From positions 1,488,001-1,552,000 of the forward strand of contig NZ_CP154262.1 in NCBI RefSeq assembly GCF_039529835.1: DNA of 64,000 nucleotides. The letters are read 5' to 3'. Positions 1 through 9,930 of this stretch are shown here, piece by piece. The number at the start of each line of letters is the position of its first letter. The first letter of the stretch is position 1. The notes under the pieces were generated by a model. That model made no database searches. It was not told where the DNA came from and worked only from the letters and a program-made list of their open reading frames with translations. The position numbers and the translations under genes were made by a program. Origin of the DNA: Arthrobacter sp. TMP15 (GTDB taxonomy: Bacteria; Actinomycetota; Actinomycetes; Actinomycetales; Micrococcaceae).

Positions 1-2
1 CA

Positions 3-2120
3 GAAGTGGCCCTGTACTCTGCCGGTCCGCAGGGCCTTGAGACGAACACGGCCGTACTCATGAGCGCATTGGCCCAGGTCAATGCCGCACACTTGGCCCA
101 CCGAAGCGTGGTTGATTGCAGCCCCGGGGAGCTGCGCCGAGTCGCTGTTGCCCGTGCCTTGGGGCGCATAGCAACAGATCCTTCAGTGGAACTGGCACTC
201 TTTGATGAACCCACCGCCCATCTTGATCCGGACTCTGCACATGCTGTACGCCAGGCGCTGAGCGGTCTCCACGGAACTGTGGCGCTCGTTGTAGCCAGCC
301 ACGATCCCGTGCTGGCCAAAACGATCGGTGCCAGGGCATCTTCAGCAGTACCGCCAGCCACAGAGTTACGCGGGGAAGAAACGGGGCCAGAGGCAGAGTT
401 GGTGCCAGCTTCGGCAGGAGCGCAATCGGCAGCAGTTCTCAGTCCAGCGGCCAAGCTGTCCTGGCGCCATCTGAAGGCATTGCCACTCTTCTCACCACGA
501 TTTGCGGCCGGTGTTATTGTTTCTGCACTGGCCACGCTCAGCGCTGCGGCGCTGAGCGGAATTTCCGGCTGGCTCATTGTCTGGGCTGCCGATCAACCAC
601 CAATGCTGTATCTCATGACATTGATTGTGGGGGTGCGTACATTTGGGATCGCACGTTCGGTGCTGCGTTATTGCGAACGTCTTCTCACCCACGACGCCGT
701 GTTCCGGTGGGCGAGTCAACTTCGCCTGAAACTGTGGGACTCCTTAGGTTCCTCCGTCCTGCACTGGGGAAAATTGACACGTTCAGGTGGAGCACTTGGA
801 ACACTTGTTGCTGATGTGGACGAATTACGGGATGCTGTGCCCCGTGCTGTGGTGCCCATCCCCGCCGCGATACTCTCCTACGCTGCCGTGCTGACAACTA
901 TTGTGATCCTTGTCCCCGAAGCTGCTGGAACGGTGATTGTTTTGGGTGTGCTTGCGCTGGTGGTATTACCGGTGGTGGTCCTTACCGCCCAACGCCGTGC
1001 CTCCGGTGCAGCTGCTGTGCACCGCGCCTGGCTCGCGGGACGGGTAACAACACTGTTTGCGGCAGCAGATCAGCTCGGTGCCAACGGTGTGGGCAGCCTG
1101 CAGGCTGCCCGTTTCAGCGCACAGGATGCCACAGTAGCCAAGCCCCTGCGGCGGTTGGCATGGTCTGACGGGTTAGGCCAAGGCGCGGTGTCGGTTTTGA
1201 CGGCGCTAGCAGCAATTTCTGTCACGTACACAGCCATTGGTGCCGGCGTTGACCCGCGTGCCGCCGCTGTTGCGGCGTTGCTGATGCTGGCACTGTCTGA
1301 ACCCTTAGGGCAATTTGTGGAGGCAGTCTCGGCACTGCCTGCGCTGACAGCCCTGATGCAGCGGACACTGCCGCTGCTGGATGCACCCACCACCGTGTTT
1401 CACGCACGGGGCCCAATTTCAACATCGGATCAGGCTGCAACAGAGGCAGTTGAAGTGATTGCACTTGATAGCGTCACCGCCAGGTATCCGGGCATGGCTG
1501 AGCCGGTTTTCAGCAACGTCAGCGGTGGTACGCGGCGTGGACAGTGGTGGAGCGTCAGCGGCCCCTCAGGGGCTGGGAAGTCAACCCTTTTGGCAGTGCT
1601 GCTGGGATTCTTGCCACCGGAACGTGGCTCCTACCTACTAAATAGCCAGCCGCCAACGGATCAAACGTTGAGTCGGATCTCGTGGTGCCCGCAGGACTCC
1701 TACCTGTTCAATTCCACGGTGCGCGCGAACCTTGCCATCGCTCAACCCGCACAAAACCCGCCCACGGAAACTGAGTTGGAGTTGGCGCTTACAACCGTGG
1801 GTCTTGGACCGTGGCTGGCCGAGTTGCCTATGGGCCTGGACACGCGAGTGGGGCCAGGCGGACACCACCTCTCCGGCGGGCAGCGAACCCGCATGTCGGT
1901 GGCTCGAACGCTGGTGGCCGGAGCCGACGTGGTACTTCTTGATGAGCCCACCGCCCACTTGGGCGTCGATGAGGCAGCCGGGCTTATTCACGATCTGCGG
2001 GGAGCACTTGCGCACGCAGCCGTGGTGCTTGTCACGCACGACGCCGAACTTGCCGCAGCAGGGGATACTTGCCTCCGCTTGGGGGAGACAAAAGTGGAAG
2101 CTGGTGCCACCGGGCTTTAG
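3..2120 (+). CDS. cydDC: Fused CydDC-type ABC exporter, 3' part (5' end outside window)
   Basis: Heterodimer-type ABC exporter of thiols (cysteine/glutathione class) needed for cytochrome bd assembly; CydD and CydC appear fused in one chain. The frame is open to the window edge, so the start is missing. The first ~120 residues are the end of a first ATPase domain, with a signature (SPGELRRVAVARAL) and Walker B (LALFDEPTAHLD). A hydrophobic six-helix type membrane domain follows (about 160-450), then a second ATPase domain with Walker A GPSGAGKST (~518), signature LSGGQRTR (~622) and Walker B VVLLDEPTAHLG. Carrying two nucleotide-binding domains in one frame is the main evidence for fusion. 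The transported substrate is family knowledge, not visible here. Confidence 0.88.
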   Translation, partial: EVALYSAGPQGLETNTAVLMSALAQVNAAHLAHRSVVDCSPGELRRVAVARALGRIATDPSVELALFDEPTAHLDPDSAHAVRQALSGLHGTVALVVASHDPVLAKTIGARASSAVPPATELRGEETGPEAELVPASAGAQSAAVLSPAAKLSWRHLKALPLFSPRFAAGVIVSALATLSAAALSGISGWLIVWAADQPPMLYLMTLIVGVRTFGIARSVLRYCERLLTHDAVFRWASQLRLKLWDSLGSSVLHWGKLTRSGGALGTLVADVDELRDAVPRAVVPIPAAILSYAAVLTTIVILVPEAAGTVIVLGVLALVVLPVVVLTAQRRASGAAAVHRAWLAGRVTTLFAAADQLGANGVGSLQAARFSAQDATVAKPLRRLAWSDGLGQGAVSVLTALAAISVTYTAIGAGVDPRAAAVAALLMLALSEPLGQFVEAVSALPALTALMQRTLPLLDAPTTVFHARGPISTSDQAATEAVEVIALDSVTARYPGMAEPVFSNVSGGTRRGQWWSVSGPSGAGKSTLLAVLLGFLPPERGSYLLNSQPPTDQTLSRISWCPQDSYLFNSTVRANLAIAQPAQNPPTETELELALTTVGLGPWLAELPMGLDTRVGPGGHHLSGGQRTRMSVARTLVAGADVVLLDEPTAHLGVDEAAGLIHDLRGALAHAAVVLVTHDAELAAAGDTCLRLGETKVEAGATGL

Positions 2121-2129
2121 GGTGGAGAG

Positions 2130-3185
2130 ATGATTCACAAGCACACTATAGAGTCCCCAGCTCCTAACGCTCCGGCAGCTGCTGGCTCCTTGGCCATCGC
2201 TGGCTCCTTGCCCATCGCCGACTCACTGCCCACGGCTGAGGGGTTGGTGTTCCGGCCCTTGTGCGTTGATGATGTTGACGCGTGGCTGGAATTGATAAAA
2301 CGCATTGCGGCGTTTGAAAAAGCACCGTCGTATACGCAGCATTCTGTATTATTGGCAAGCTTTTCAGACACCGTGAACCCGGTGCGGGACAATTCCATAG
2401 TAGGTATCGATGGACACGGGGAACTACGCGCATTCGGGCGGGTGCTGAAGAACCGGGCCGGTGAAAAAGCGTACGTGTTGGGTGGAGTTGATCCTCTCTG
2501 GCAACGCCGTGGTGTGGGTACGGCTGTTTTGGCGTGGCAAGAGAGCGTTGTGGCTGCACGTTTCCTAGCCGACGGTCAGTTCCCTGTTAAAGCGCGGAAC
2601 TACGTTGAAGAGGACAACCCGGCGCTGCAGGCCCTCTTGGCCGGGACGGGGTACTCTGTGGTGCGCTACTACTCGGAAATGTTACGTGCGCTGGAGCAAC
2701 TCCCTGCTGTGCCGACCCCTGTGGGAATATCCATTGTCCCGCTGACACCGCAGCTCAGTGAGGCTGTCAGAGTTGCCCACAACGACGCCTTCGTTGACCA
2801 TTGGGGATCCGAGCCGCGCAGCCCGGAGCAGTGGGAGATCTTCATGAGCCATGAACATTTGCGAACGGAGTTATCGGCTGTGGCAATCGATAGCTTGAAC
2901 GGAGCGGTGGCTGGGTATCAGTTGGCCTCTGTTGATCCTGGGAAGCAGGCCCAAAACGGCCGCCGGGAAGGCTACACAGAACTGCTGGGTGTGCCCCGCA
3001 GGTGGCGGGGCCGTGGCATCGCCCCGGCGCTGCTCTCCGACGCCATGGCACGTTTTGCGGCAGCCGGACTAGATCACGCCAGCCTGGATGTGGACACCGA
3101 AAATCCCACTGGAGCCTCGCGGCTGTACAAAGACATGGGTTACTCTCCGCAGCGCCAAAGCATGGCCTGGGAGAAATTGCTCTAA
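2130..3185 (+). CDS. Tandem GNAT-domain N-acetyltransferase
   Basis: Probable acyltransferase of 351 residues with two GNAT folds, the layout also seen in MshD-like proteins. Domain 1 (about 35-185) has the acetyl-CoA loop VDPLWQRRGVGTAV. Domain 2 (about 200-351) has a second loop, PRRWRGRGIAPALL, and the C-terminal LYKDMGY motif typical of GNATs. The ATG lies 10 bases after the CydDC stop, with AGGGTGGAGAG upstream as ribosome binding site, so co-transcription is likely. The N-terminus holds a six-residue repeat (AGSLAI, AGSLPI, ADSLPT) from an 18-bp tandem repeat. Substrate cannot be told; mycothiol acetyltransferase is possible but unproven. Confidence 0.85.
   Translation: MIHKHTIESPAPNAPAAAGSLAIAGSLPIADSLPTAEGLVFRPLCVDDVDAWLELIKRIAAFEKAPSYTQHSVLLASFSDTVNPVRDNSIVGIDGHGELRAFGRVLKNRAGEKAYVLGGVDPLWQRRGVGTAVLAWQESVVAARFLADGQFPVKARNYVEEDNPALQALLAGTGYSVVRYYSEMLRALEQLPAVPTPVGISIVPLTPQLSEAVRVAHNDAFVDHWGSEPRSPEQWEIFMSHEHLRTELSAVAIDSLNGAVAGYQLASVDPGKQAQNGRREGYTELLGVPRRWRGRGIAPALLSDAMARFAAAGLDHASLDVDTENPTGASRLYKDMGYSPQRQSMAWEKLL
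2181..2234 (+). repeat. 18-bp tandem repeat, three units, inside the GNAT gene
   Basis: Units at 2181-2198, 2199-2216 and 2217-2234. The first two differ at one base; the third is degenerate. They encode AGSLAI, AGSLPI and ADSLPT in the unstructured N-terminus. Confidence 0.85.
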
Positions 3186-3205
3186 GGGCCCGGAAGCAAC
3201 CGGCG

Positions 3206-3724
3206 CTATGCGTCAACGTCGTGCAGGTGATGGACCACATCATGCATGAAATAGCCCGTGAGCGTCTTCACGGTGAAGGAAGATCCGTTGCTGCGTAGTC
3301 CTCGGCGCTCCCATTGCTCTAGACTCACAGCGCCGAAAGCGGCTGCCGCATCAAGACCGTTTTGTACCAATTCTTGGGCCACTTCCGCAGGATCCAGCTG
3401 TGAGTAGCCACCCTCCAGGGCAGCCTGATCCTGGTCCCAGTCAGCAAATGTGGGGTTGTCCTGGCTGAGCATCAGCTCCAAACGGGCCGCAAATACACCA
3501 AAGACGTCCCGAATATGTGCACCGTATTCAAGCACCGACCACGTGTCCGGGTTTGGGCGTTCGCCAACATCAGGGCGCCGCAAAGCATTTTGCCATCGCG
3601 GCAGTACCGCTGGCAACATGGTGGCCGCCGAACCGGGCGTGGCCTTGGCTGCGTTGAAACCGCACTCCGGGCACGTTTGCGCAAGAACCCAGGTCCAGTC
3701 TTTGTTATCGGCGGTGATAGGCAT
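3206..3724 (-). CDS. DinB-like domain protein
   Basis: A 172-residue protein of the DinB/YfiT helical-bundle type. Visible support: the LEYGAHIRDVFGVFAARLE helix containing a conserved His, and the C-terminal MHDVVHHLHDV, which would supply the other His ligands of the metal site in this family. An N-terminal CPECGF segment is an addition to the core fold. Members are often thiol (mycothiol or bacillithiol)-dependent enzymes, but the reaction here is unknown. It converges with the GNAT gene (20 bases between stops). Confidence 0.7.
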   Translation of the reverse strand: MPITADNKDWTWVLAQTCPECGFNAAKATPGSAATMLPAVLPRWQNALRRPDVGERPNPDTWSVLEYGAHIRDVFGVFAARLELMLSQDNPTFADWDQDQAALEGGYSQLDPAEVAQELVQNGLDAAAAFGAVSLEQWERRGLRSNGSSFTVKTLTGYFMHDVVHHLHDVDA

Positions 3725-3794
3725 GGGGTTAGTCTATGCCGGTGCGGCTCCAACCAGGCAAGCGGTTGACAGGGTCGAAGAAGGCGGGGAATAT

Positions 3795-6452
3795 CTACTC
3801 CAGCTCCAGCTCAAATGCTTCTTGTGTGGTGTCCGGGATGGGTGTTGACTCAGCGCCCGGTGCCACAGGTTTTTTGGCAGTTACGGCCGCGAACCTCTGC
3901 CCCTCGGTCGAGATTGGAGATGATGGACTCTGAGCATCCGCACCCTCACCGGAATCATCCCGGGAATCATCGCGGGAGAGACTTGGACCCACAAGGTCAA
4001 TGGCGGCGCTGAGGGGCACCCCTGAACCATCACGGTTGCCATGCTCAACTGGCAGTGCCCGGGCCACCCCGGAGGAAGTTGAGGCCTTGGGCGGGCCATG
4101 ACCGGCCCAGGACACGAATAATTTATCTTCACCCTTGAGGAAGCGGTGTGCCCGCACCCCTCCGGTGGCCCTACCCTTGTGCGGGTATTGCGAAAGTGCT
4201 GTGACCTTTGCAGAGCCCGACGGCGTTCCCGGCAGGGCTTCTTGTCCGCCTGAAACCGTCACGACAACAGCATCGGGGTCGGCCGGGGAGACAACGCTAA
4301 AGGAGAGCACCACATCTCCTGCCCCCAGTTTGATACCTGCCATACCGCCGGCCGTGCGGCCTTGCGGACGGACCATAGCGGCACTGTACCGAAGCAATTG
4401 GGCATCTTGGGTGATGAACACAAGATCGTCGTCGTCCGTGGCAACGCCCGCACCCACCACAAAATCCTTGGGCTTAAGGGAGATAAACTCCCAATCATCC
4501 CGGTTCAAGGGGTACTCGGGGATAACCCGCTTAACTACTCCGGCGGCTGTTCCCACAGCAAACACACTGCTCAGCGGCACAAACCCAACAAGAGTTTCGC
4601 CCTTGGTCAGCGTAATGAAGTCCTTGGCACCCACACCACCGGCCAGGTTCGGCAGGGCAGCAGTGGGCGGCAGGACGGGCATGTCCACCACTTGCAGGCG
4701 CAGCATCCGGCCCAGCGAGGTCAGCGCACCGACCTCGGCCCGGGCAGTGGTTTTCAGGACGGACGTGAAGACGTCATGTTTGCTGCGGCTGCCGGATTCC
4801 ACGAGCGGCTCGGCGCTGGTGGTGCGGGCAATCTGACCGGTGGCGCTCAGCAGCACCCAGCAGGGGTCATCGGCGATTTCCAGGGCCAGCGGGACAAGCT
4901 TGCCGGCCTTGCCGCCAGGACCGCCCGCCAGGGCCTTCGCCACCGATGGCGACATGGCCTCGGACTCCAACAAGACGGTGCGGCGCGGGGTGGCGTACTT
5001 GGCTGCCACCTCGCCCATCTCGTCGGAGACGAGCTGGTGGAGCATTTCCTGCGAGCCGAGAATAGCTTCCAAGGCTGCAATCGCGCGGCGCAGCTCATCG
5101 CGTTCGGCTTCCAACTCCACCATGGAGAAACGGGTCAGTCGGCGCAGCTGCAGGTCAAGAATGTAGTTGGTCTGGATCTCGGAGAGGTCGTAGATGGCCA
5201 TGAGCCGTTCCCGGGCGGCAGCCACCTCATCCGAGGTGCGGATGATCTGGATGACCTCGTCGATGTCCACGATGGCGATGAGCATGCCCTCAACCAGGTG
5301 CAGGCGATCCTGCTTCTTGCCCAGGCGGAACGCGGTGCGGCGCCGGACCACATCAATGCGGTGGTCCACAAAGACCTGCAGCAGTGGCAGCAGACCCAGC
5401 GTTTGAGGCTGCCCGTCCACGAGGCACACGTTGTTGATGCCGAACGACTCCTCCAGCGGTGTGTATCGGTAGAGCTGTTCCATGACGGCGGCCGGGTTGA
5501 AGCCGTTCTTGATTTCAATGACAAGGCGCAGACCGTGCTTGCGGTCGGAGAGGTCGATGAAGTCGGCAACACCGACCACCTTGTTGGCATTGCGGGCGTC
5601 CTTGAGCTTCTCCTTCACCTTCTCCGGCCCCACCAGGTACGGCAGCTCGGTTACCACCAGGCCCACCTTGCGCGGGGAGAGCTGTTCAACAGCCATCTTG
5701 GCCCGCGTCTTGAAGGAGCCGCGCCCGCCGGCATAGGCGTCGCGAATGCCCTGCAGGCCCACGATCCGCCCCCCGGAGGGCAGGTCCGGGCCCGGCACAT
5801 ACGCCATGATGTCCTCCAGTGTGGCGTCCGGGTTGGCAATCAGGTGCTGGGCGGCGGCAATGACTTCGCCCAGGTTGTGCGGGGCCATGTTGGTGGCCAT
5901 ACCGACGGCGATACCGCTGGCCCCGTTGACCAGCAGGTTCGGGTACGCGGCCGGCAACACAGAGGGCTGCATCATCTGGTTGTCATAGTTGGGCACAAAG
6001 TCCACAACATTTTCATCCAAGCTGCTGGTCAACTCCAGCGCCGCGGCGGCCAGCCGGGCCTCGGTATAACGGGGGGCGGCGGGTCCGTCGTCGAGCGAGC
6101 CAAAGTTGCCGTGCCCGTCAATGAGAGGCAGGCGCAGCGTCCAGTCCTGGGCCATGCGCACCATGGTGTCGTAAATGGCCGTATCGCCGTGCGGGTGCAG
6201 CTTGCCCATGACCTCGCCCACCACGCGGGCGCTTTTGACATGGCCGCGCTCCGGGCGCAGCCCCATCTCCGCCATCATGTACAGGATGCGCCGCTGCACT
6301 GGTTTGAGACCGTCCCTGGCATCAGGGAGTGCACGCGAATAAATCACCGAATAGGCGTATTCCAGGAATGAGCCTTCCATCTCGCTGGAAACATCAATAT
6401 CAACGATGTTTTCGGTGAAGTCATCGGCTGCGGGAGGTTGGCGCTTGGCCAT
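3795..6452 (-). CDS. parC: Type II topoisomerase subunit A (ParC-like)
   Basis: DNA breakage-and-reunion subunit of a type IIA topoisomerase, 885 residues. The N-terminal core is clear: [18 protein letters not shown], the quinolone-region [15 protein letters not shown], and the catalytic tyrosine in APRYTEARL (Y129). The C-terminal half forms a beta-propeller. The GyrA box (QRRGGKG type) is not found; the equivalent place reads [11 protein letters not shown], which argues for topoisomerase IV (ParC) rather than gyrase. No ParE partner is in the window. The serine commonly changed in quinolone resistance is a threonine here (T91). The C-terminus is an acidic low-complexity tail. An alternative name is a second GyrA. 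Confidence 0.92.
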   Translation of the reverse strand: MAKRQPPAADDFTENIVDIDVSSEMEGSFLEYAYSVIYSRALPDARDGLKPVQRRILYMMAEMGLRPERGHVKSARVVGEVMGKLHPHGDTAIYDTMVRMAQDWTLRLPLIDGHGNFGSLDDGPAAPRYTEARLAAAALELTSSLDENVVDFVPNYDNQMMQPSVLPAAYPNLLVNGASGIAVGMATNMAPHNLGEVIAAAQHLIANPDATLEDIMAYVPGPDLPSGGRIVGLQGIRDAYAGGRGSFKTRAKMAVEQLSPRKVGLVVTELPYLVGPEKVKEKLKDARNANKVVGVADFIDLSDRKHGLRLVIEIKNGFNPAAVMEQLYRYTPLEESFGINNVCLVDGQPQTLGLLPLLQVFVDHRIDVVRRRTAFRLGKKQDRLHLVEGMLIAIVDIDEVIQIIRTSDEVAAARERLMAIYDLSEIQTNYILDLQLRRLTRFSMVELEAERDELRRAIAALEAILGSQEMLHQLVSDEMGEVAAKYATPRRTVLLESEAMSPSVAKALAGGPGGKAGKLVPLALEIADDPCWVLLSATGQIARTTSAEPLVESGSRSKHDVFTSVLKTTARAEVGALTSLGRMLRLQVVDMPVLPPTAALPNLAGGVGAKDFITLTKGETLVGFVPLSSVFAVGTAAGVVKRVIPEYPLNRDDWEFISLKPKDFVVGAGVATDDDDLVFITQDAQLLRYSAAMVRPQGRTAGGMAGIKLGAGDVVLSFSVVSPADPDAVVVTVSGGQEALPGTPSGSAKVTALSQYPHKGRATGGVRAHRFLKGEDKLFVSWAGHGPPKASTSSGVARALPVEHGNRDGSGVPLSAAIDLVGPSLSRDDSRDDSGEGADAQSPSSPISTEGQRFAAVTAKKPVAPGAESTPIPDTTQEAFELELE

Positions 6453-6524
6453 GGTGGCTGTGGTTCCTTTTCTGCAAGGGGGTGTTGCGGGCTGGCATGC
6501 ACGCCAAAAGGCGCATCATGTCGG

Positions 6525-6530
6525 TACAGT
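6525..6530 (+). promoter_or_regulatory. Putative -10 box giving a leaderless mRNA
   Basis: TACAGT ends six bases before the ATG at 6537, with no Shine-Dalgarno sequence between. This spacing would place the transcript start at the start codon. No convincing -35 is seen. Confidence 0.4.
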
Positions 6531-6536
6531 GATTCT

Positions 6537-9212
6537 ATGGTGAAGCCAGAGCTCGCGCCCGAATATCCGGCCTATTGGGAAGCCGATGTTGTTCTCCGTG
6601 ACGGTGGGACAGGGCATTTACGCCCAATGACCGCCGCAGATGCTGAGGCTGTACAAGTTTTTCATATGGCCCAATCACAAAATTCCATCTATTTACGCTT
6701 CTTTACTTATAAATCCAAGCTCACGGCCAAGGAACTGCGTCGTTTCACCGAGCTTGACTACCGTAACCGTGTGGCGTTTGTCATAACCCACGGGGAGGAG
6801 ATCATCGGGATTGGCCGTTATGACAGGCTGGATGACCCCACTGAGGCCGAGGTGGCCTTCAATGTATCCGATGCACACCAGGGCCGTGGTGTGGGGTCCA
6901 TCCTCCTAGAACACCTCGCCGTAGCGGCCAGAGAGAACGGTATTGGGAGGTTCTCGGCAGAGGTTCTGCCGGAGAACCGGAAGATGATCCAAGTATTTTC
7001 CGATGCGGGCTATGAGGTCCATAGGCGTTTCGATGATGGTGTCATCTCATTGCACTTTGATATTGATCCCACGGAGAAGTCCAGGGCCGTCATGGAATCT
7101 CGGGAGCACCGTGCTGAGGCCCGCAGCGTTGCAGGACTTGTGGCCCCTGCCTCGATTGCCGTGATTGGTGCCAGCAGGGAGTGGGGCAGCGTTGGCCAGC
7201 AACTCTTGGAACACGTGATTGAAGGGAAGTTCACCGGCTCCGTGTATGCCGTGAACCGGGAGGCGCTGGAAGTCTCAGGCATGATGCCCTACGACAGCAT
7301 TGGCCAAGTGCCGGCGCCGGTTGATCTGGCCATCATTGCCGTGCCGTACGACCGCGTGCCAGCAGTGGTGGAGCAGTGTGGGAAGGCTGGGGTGAAGGGG
7401 CTGGTCATTGCCACAGCAGGATTTGCCGACGACGGCGAACGTGGCCTGGTGCGGCAGCGCGCCTTAGTCCGTCAAGCCAGGGCCAATGGCATGCGGTTGG
7501 TGGGGCCGGCGTCGTTGGGATTGGCCAATACCGACCCGGAGGTTTCACTCAATGCCTCCATGGCCCCGGCGTTGCCAAAACAGGGTGGGTTGGGTATTTT
7601 CAGCCAGTCAGCAGCTTTGGGGGTTTCCCTTTTCGCTGCCATGAGCCGTCGCGAAATCGGCATGTCAACAGTGCTCTCAGCCGGAAACCGCGCAGACGTT
7701 TCAGGCAATGACATGATGCAGTTTTGGGAGGATGACCCCAACACCACTGCCTGTGGCCTGTACTTGGAATCGATTGGAAACCCGCGTAAATTTTCCCGTA
7801 TTTCTCGCCGCCTTGCCCGTAGCAAACCTGTGATTGTGGCCAAGTCAGATTCCATGGGCTTGCGGCTTCCGCCAGGGCATACCGTGCGCACAACTGCGGC
7901 CCCGCCGGGGGCCTTGGATGCGATGCTGCGCCAATCCGGAGTCCTCCGTGTGAATACCATTGAAGAGCTTTCCGACGTAGCCCAAATTGTTGTGGGGCAA
8001 CCACTGCCCAAGGGTCCGGGCCTGGCTATCATCGGCAACTCTGATGCCATGGGTTCCGTGGTGGCGGACGCCGCAGAACAGCATGGATTGAGAGTGGCGG
8101 CCATGGCCTCGAACCTGTTCCTAGACACAGGACAGTCCAAGGCGCTGCCGCTGCTCAAGCGCACTGTTCTGGCGGCACTGGGTGAAGTGGGGGTGGACTC
8201 TGCCATTGTGACGTTGCTGCCGGTGGTTGGGCTCACAGTTGAGAACATTGCCAAGACTTTGCAGGCGTGTTCCAAGGAGACCGGCAAGCCCGTCCTGGCA
8301 GTCTTTACCGGGATTGTTGAATTGAGCGTTCACGTGAATCGACAAATGTCCCACGACCTGCCGGCATTTTCAAGTGCGGGGGCTGCGATCGCGGCGTTGG
8401 CGGCAGTGACACGTTACGCGCACTGGCTCACACTTGAGTCCCCTGTCTTTGAGGCACCGACAGGGGTCAACCCGAAAGCGGTGGAAAAATTACTTGACAC
8501 GTGGCTAGAAGATGTAGAGGGTGACTCTCTTGTCACCCTCACTCCGGCCCGGGCCCGGGAGGTGCTGGGACATTACGGCATCGAGGTTTTGGAGTCAGTG
8601 GCATTTGGCAGTGATGACGAAGCCGTGGCTGCGGGGCAACGTCTGGGTTGGCCGGTAGCCATTAAAACCATTGACCCAAGTTTGCGTCACCGCCTGGATC
8701 TAGGTGGTGTCCGTATCAATATAGAAAATGCGGACTCCCTGCGACGCAATATTATCCAAATGCGAAAGTTCCTCAAACCGTATGGTGACAAAGAACTAGA
8801 AGTGCAGTCCATGGCCGAGGTGGGCCCCTCATGCACCTTGCGGGCCATTGAAGATCCGCTCCTGGGACCGGTTGTCTCCTTCGGCCTCTCCGGTGATGCG
8901 GTGAACCTACTGGATGACTGGGCGCACCGGGTGCCACCGTTGTCCTTGGGTGACACCGCTGAATTGGTGCGCTCCCCGAGGGCCGCAGTGAAGCTCTTTG
9001 GCTATGAAGGCCTGCCGCCCGGCAACGTCAGTGCGCTTGAGGATTTGGTGGCCAGAGTCGCCATGCTCAAGGATGAACACCCTGAAGTGGCTTTCATTGA
9101 ATTCAAACCAATTCTTGTGGGCCCCACAACCGTGACTGTGCTTGCCGTGGATCTGCGCATCGGTAACCCCGCTCAACGAACCGACAGCGCGCGGCGCGCC
9201 ATGATCTCTTGA
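6537..9212 (+). CDS. GNAT / ADP-forming acyl-CoA synthetase fusion (Pat-like protein acyltransferase)
   Basis: 891-residue fusion. The N-terminal GNAT domain (about 15-190) has AHQGRGVGSILLEHLA as acetyl-CoA loop. It is followed by a CoA-binding Rossmann domain (from about 205, VIGASREWGSVGQQLLEHV), succinyl-CoA-synthetase-like domains and a C-terminal ATP-grasp domain (from about 690). Proteins with these parts acetylate lysines in acetyl-CoA synthetases and other enzymes; in actinobacteria the GNAT is N-terminal, as here. The frame continues 33 codons upstream of 6537, but that stretch is Cys/Gly-rich and overlaps the topoisomerase start, so the ATG at 6537 is preferred. Substrates and any cAMP or amino-acid control cannot be read from the sequence. 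Confidence 0.87.
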   Translation: MVKPELAPEYPAYWEADVVLRDGGTGHLRPMTAADAEAVQVFHMAQSQNSIYLRFFTYKSKLTAKELRRFTELDYRNRVAFVITHGEEIIGIGRYDRLDDPTEAEVAFNVSDAHQGRGVGSILLEHLAVAARENGIGRFSAEVLPENRKMIQVFSDAGYEVHRRFDDGVISLHFDIDPTEKSRAVMESREHRAEARSVAGLVAPASIAVIGASREWGSVGQQLLEHVIEGKFTGSVYAVNREALEVSGMMPYDSIGQVPAPVDLAIIAVPYDRVPAVVEQCGKAGVKGLVIATAGFADDGERGLVRQRALVRQARANGMRLVGPASLGLANTDPEVSLNASMAPALPKQGGLGIFSQSAALGVSLFAAMSRREIGMSTVLSAGNRADVSGNDMMQFWEDDPNTTACGLYLESIGNPRKFSRISRRLARSKPVIVAKSDSMGLRLPPGHTVRTTAAPPGALDAMLRQSGVLRVNTIEELSDVAQIVVGQPLPKGPGLAIIGNSDAMGSVVADAAEQHGLRVAAMASNLFLDTGQSKALPLLKRTVLAALGEVGVDSAIVTLLPVVGLTVENIAKTLQACSKETGKPVLAVFTGIVELSVHVNRQMSHDLPAFSSAGAAIAALAAVTRYAHWLTLESPVFEAPTGVNPKAVEKLLDTWLEDVEGDSLVTLTPARAREVLGHYGIEVLESVAFGSDDEAVAAGQRLGWPVAIKTIDPSLRHRLDLGGVRINIENADSLRRNIIQMRKFLKPYGDKELEVQSMAEVGPSCTLRAIEDPLLGPVVSFGLSGDAVNLLDDWAHRVPPLSLGDTAELVRSPRAAVKLFGYEGLPPGNVSALEDLVARVAMLKDEHPEVAFIEFKPILVGPTTVTVLAVDLRIGNPAQRTDSARRAMIS

Positions 9213-9240
9213 TTGGCAACACTGCCGCCAAAGTGCGAAA

Positions 9241-9930
9241 ATGGTGTCCATGAACAGCTTCGGAGCCGGTGCCTCGGCCAACACCAAGGGCCGTGATTTG
9301 GAATCTGCACTCCAGCGGTCAGGTTTTTATCCCCGTCTTGTTGCCGATGTGGTTAACGATGCCTTGGATGGCCAAGAGAGCCTGTCCCATCTTGTGCACC
9401 TCGAAACACACTTTGACCGCACTGAGGTCCAGCGGCACATCACTGTGCTTGTGCTGACCTCAGAGATGCTGGTGATCACCCATGTTGACGATCATCAGCT
9501 AGATGAGACGGGCGAGCAGATGGTGGCGCAGGTGTCCACAGAATCTGTTCCCGTCAGCCAGATCAAGTCAGTAGTGCTCAGCTATATGTTCTCCCAACCT
9601 CAGGATTACAAGCCTTCCGATCCGGCCCGTGAACTCACCTTGTCCATCGCCTGGTCTGGTGGGCAGCGCGTGGAGATGGGTCCGGCGTCGTGCGGGGACC
9701 CCAGCTGCGATGCCGACCACGGCTACTCCGGAACGATCGCCCAAGAAGACATTGCCTTGCGTATTAGCGCAGAGGCGGAAGGGTTGCAGGCAGTTGTTGA
9801 TGCCAAGGCCTTCGCTCGTGCCCTGCGTGCGGCCAACACGGGAACAATTCCCGCCACTCACACCGAGTTGGGTGCCACGAAGTTTCCGGCCTTCGGTGCA
9901 CGGTTGGGACGCTCCCATTACCGCCGATAA
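9241..9930 (+). CDS. DUF5998 family protein
   Basis: Conserved actinobacterial protein of about 229 residues, unknown function. It looks soluble, with alternating beta-rich segments (RHITVLVLTSEMLVITHVDD) and a Cys-containing stretch SCGDPSCDADHGYSG. I recognise the general family from these segments and from the adjoining phosphodiesterase gene. ATG 9241 and ATG 9250 are both possible; neither has a clear ribosome binding site. The 3' end overlaps the next gene, suggesting translational coupling. Confidence 0.7.
   Translation: MVSMNSFGAGASANTKGRDLESALQRSGFYPRLVADVVNDALDGQESLSHLVHLETHFDRTEVQRHITVLVLTSEMLVITHVDDHQLDETGEQMVAQVSTESVPVSQIKSVVLSYMFSQPQDYKPSDPARELTLSIAWSGGQRVEMGPASCGDPSCDADHGYSGTIAQEDIALRISAEAEGLQAVVDAKAFARALRAANTGTIPATHTELGATKFPAFGARLGRSHYRR

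Noticed and set aside
4362-6371. Long plus-strand open frame (about 669 codons)
   Set aside because: Antisense to the ParC-like gene; rich in His/Gln/Gly runs and without motifs, a typical shadow in high-GC DNA.
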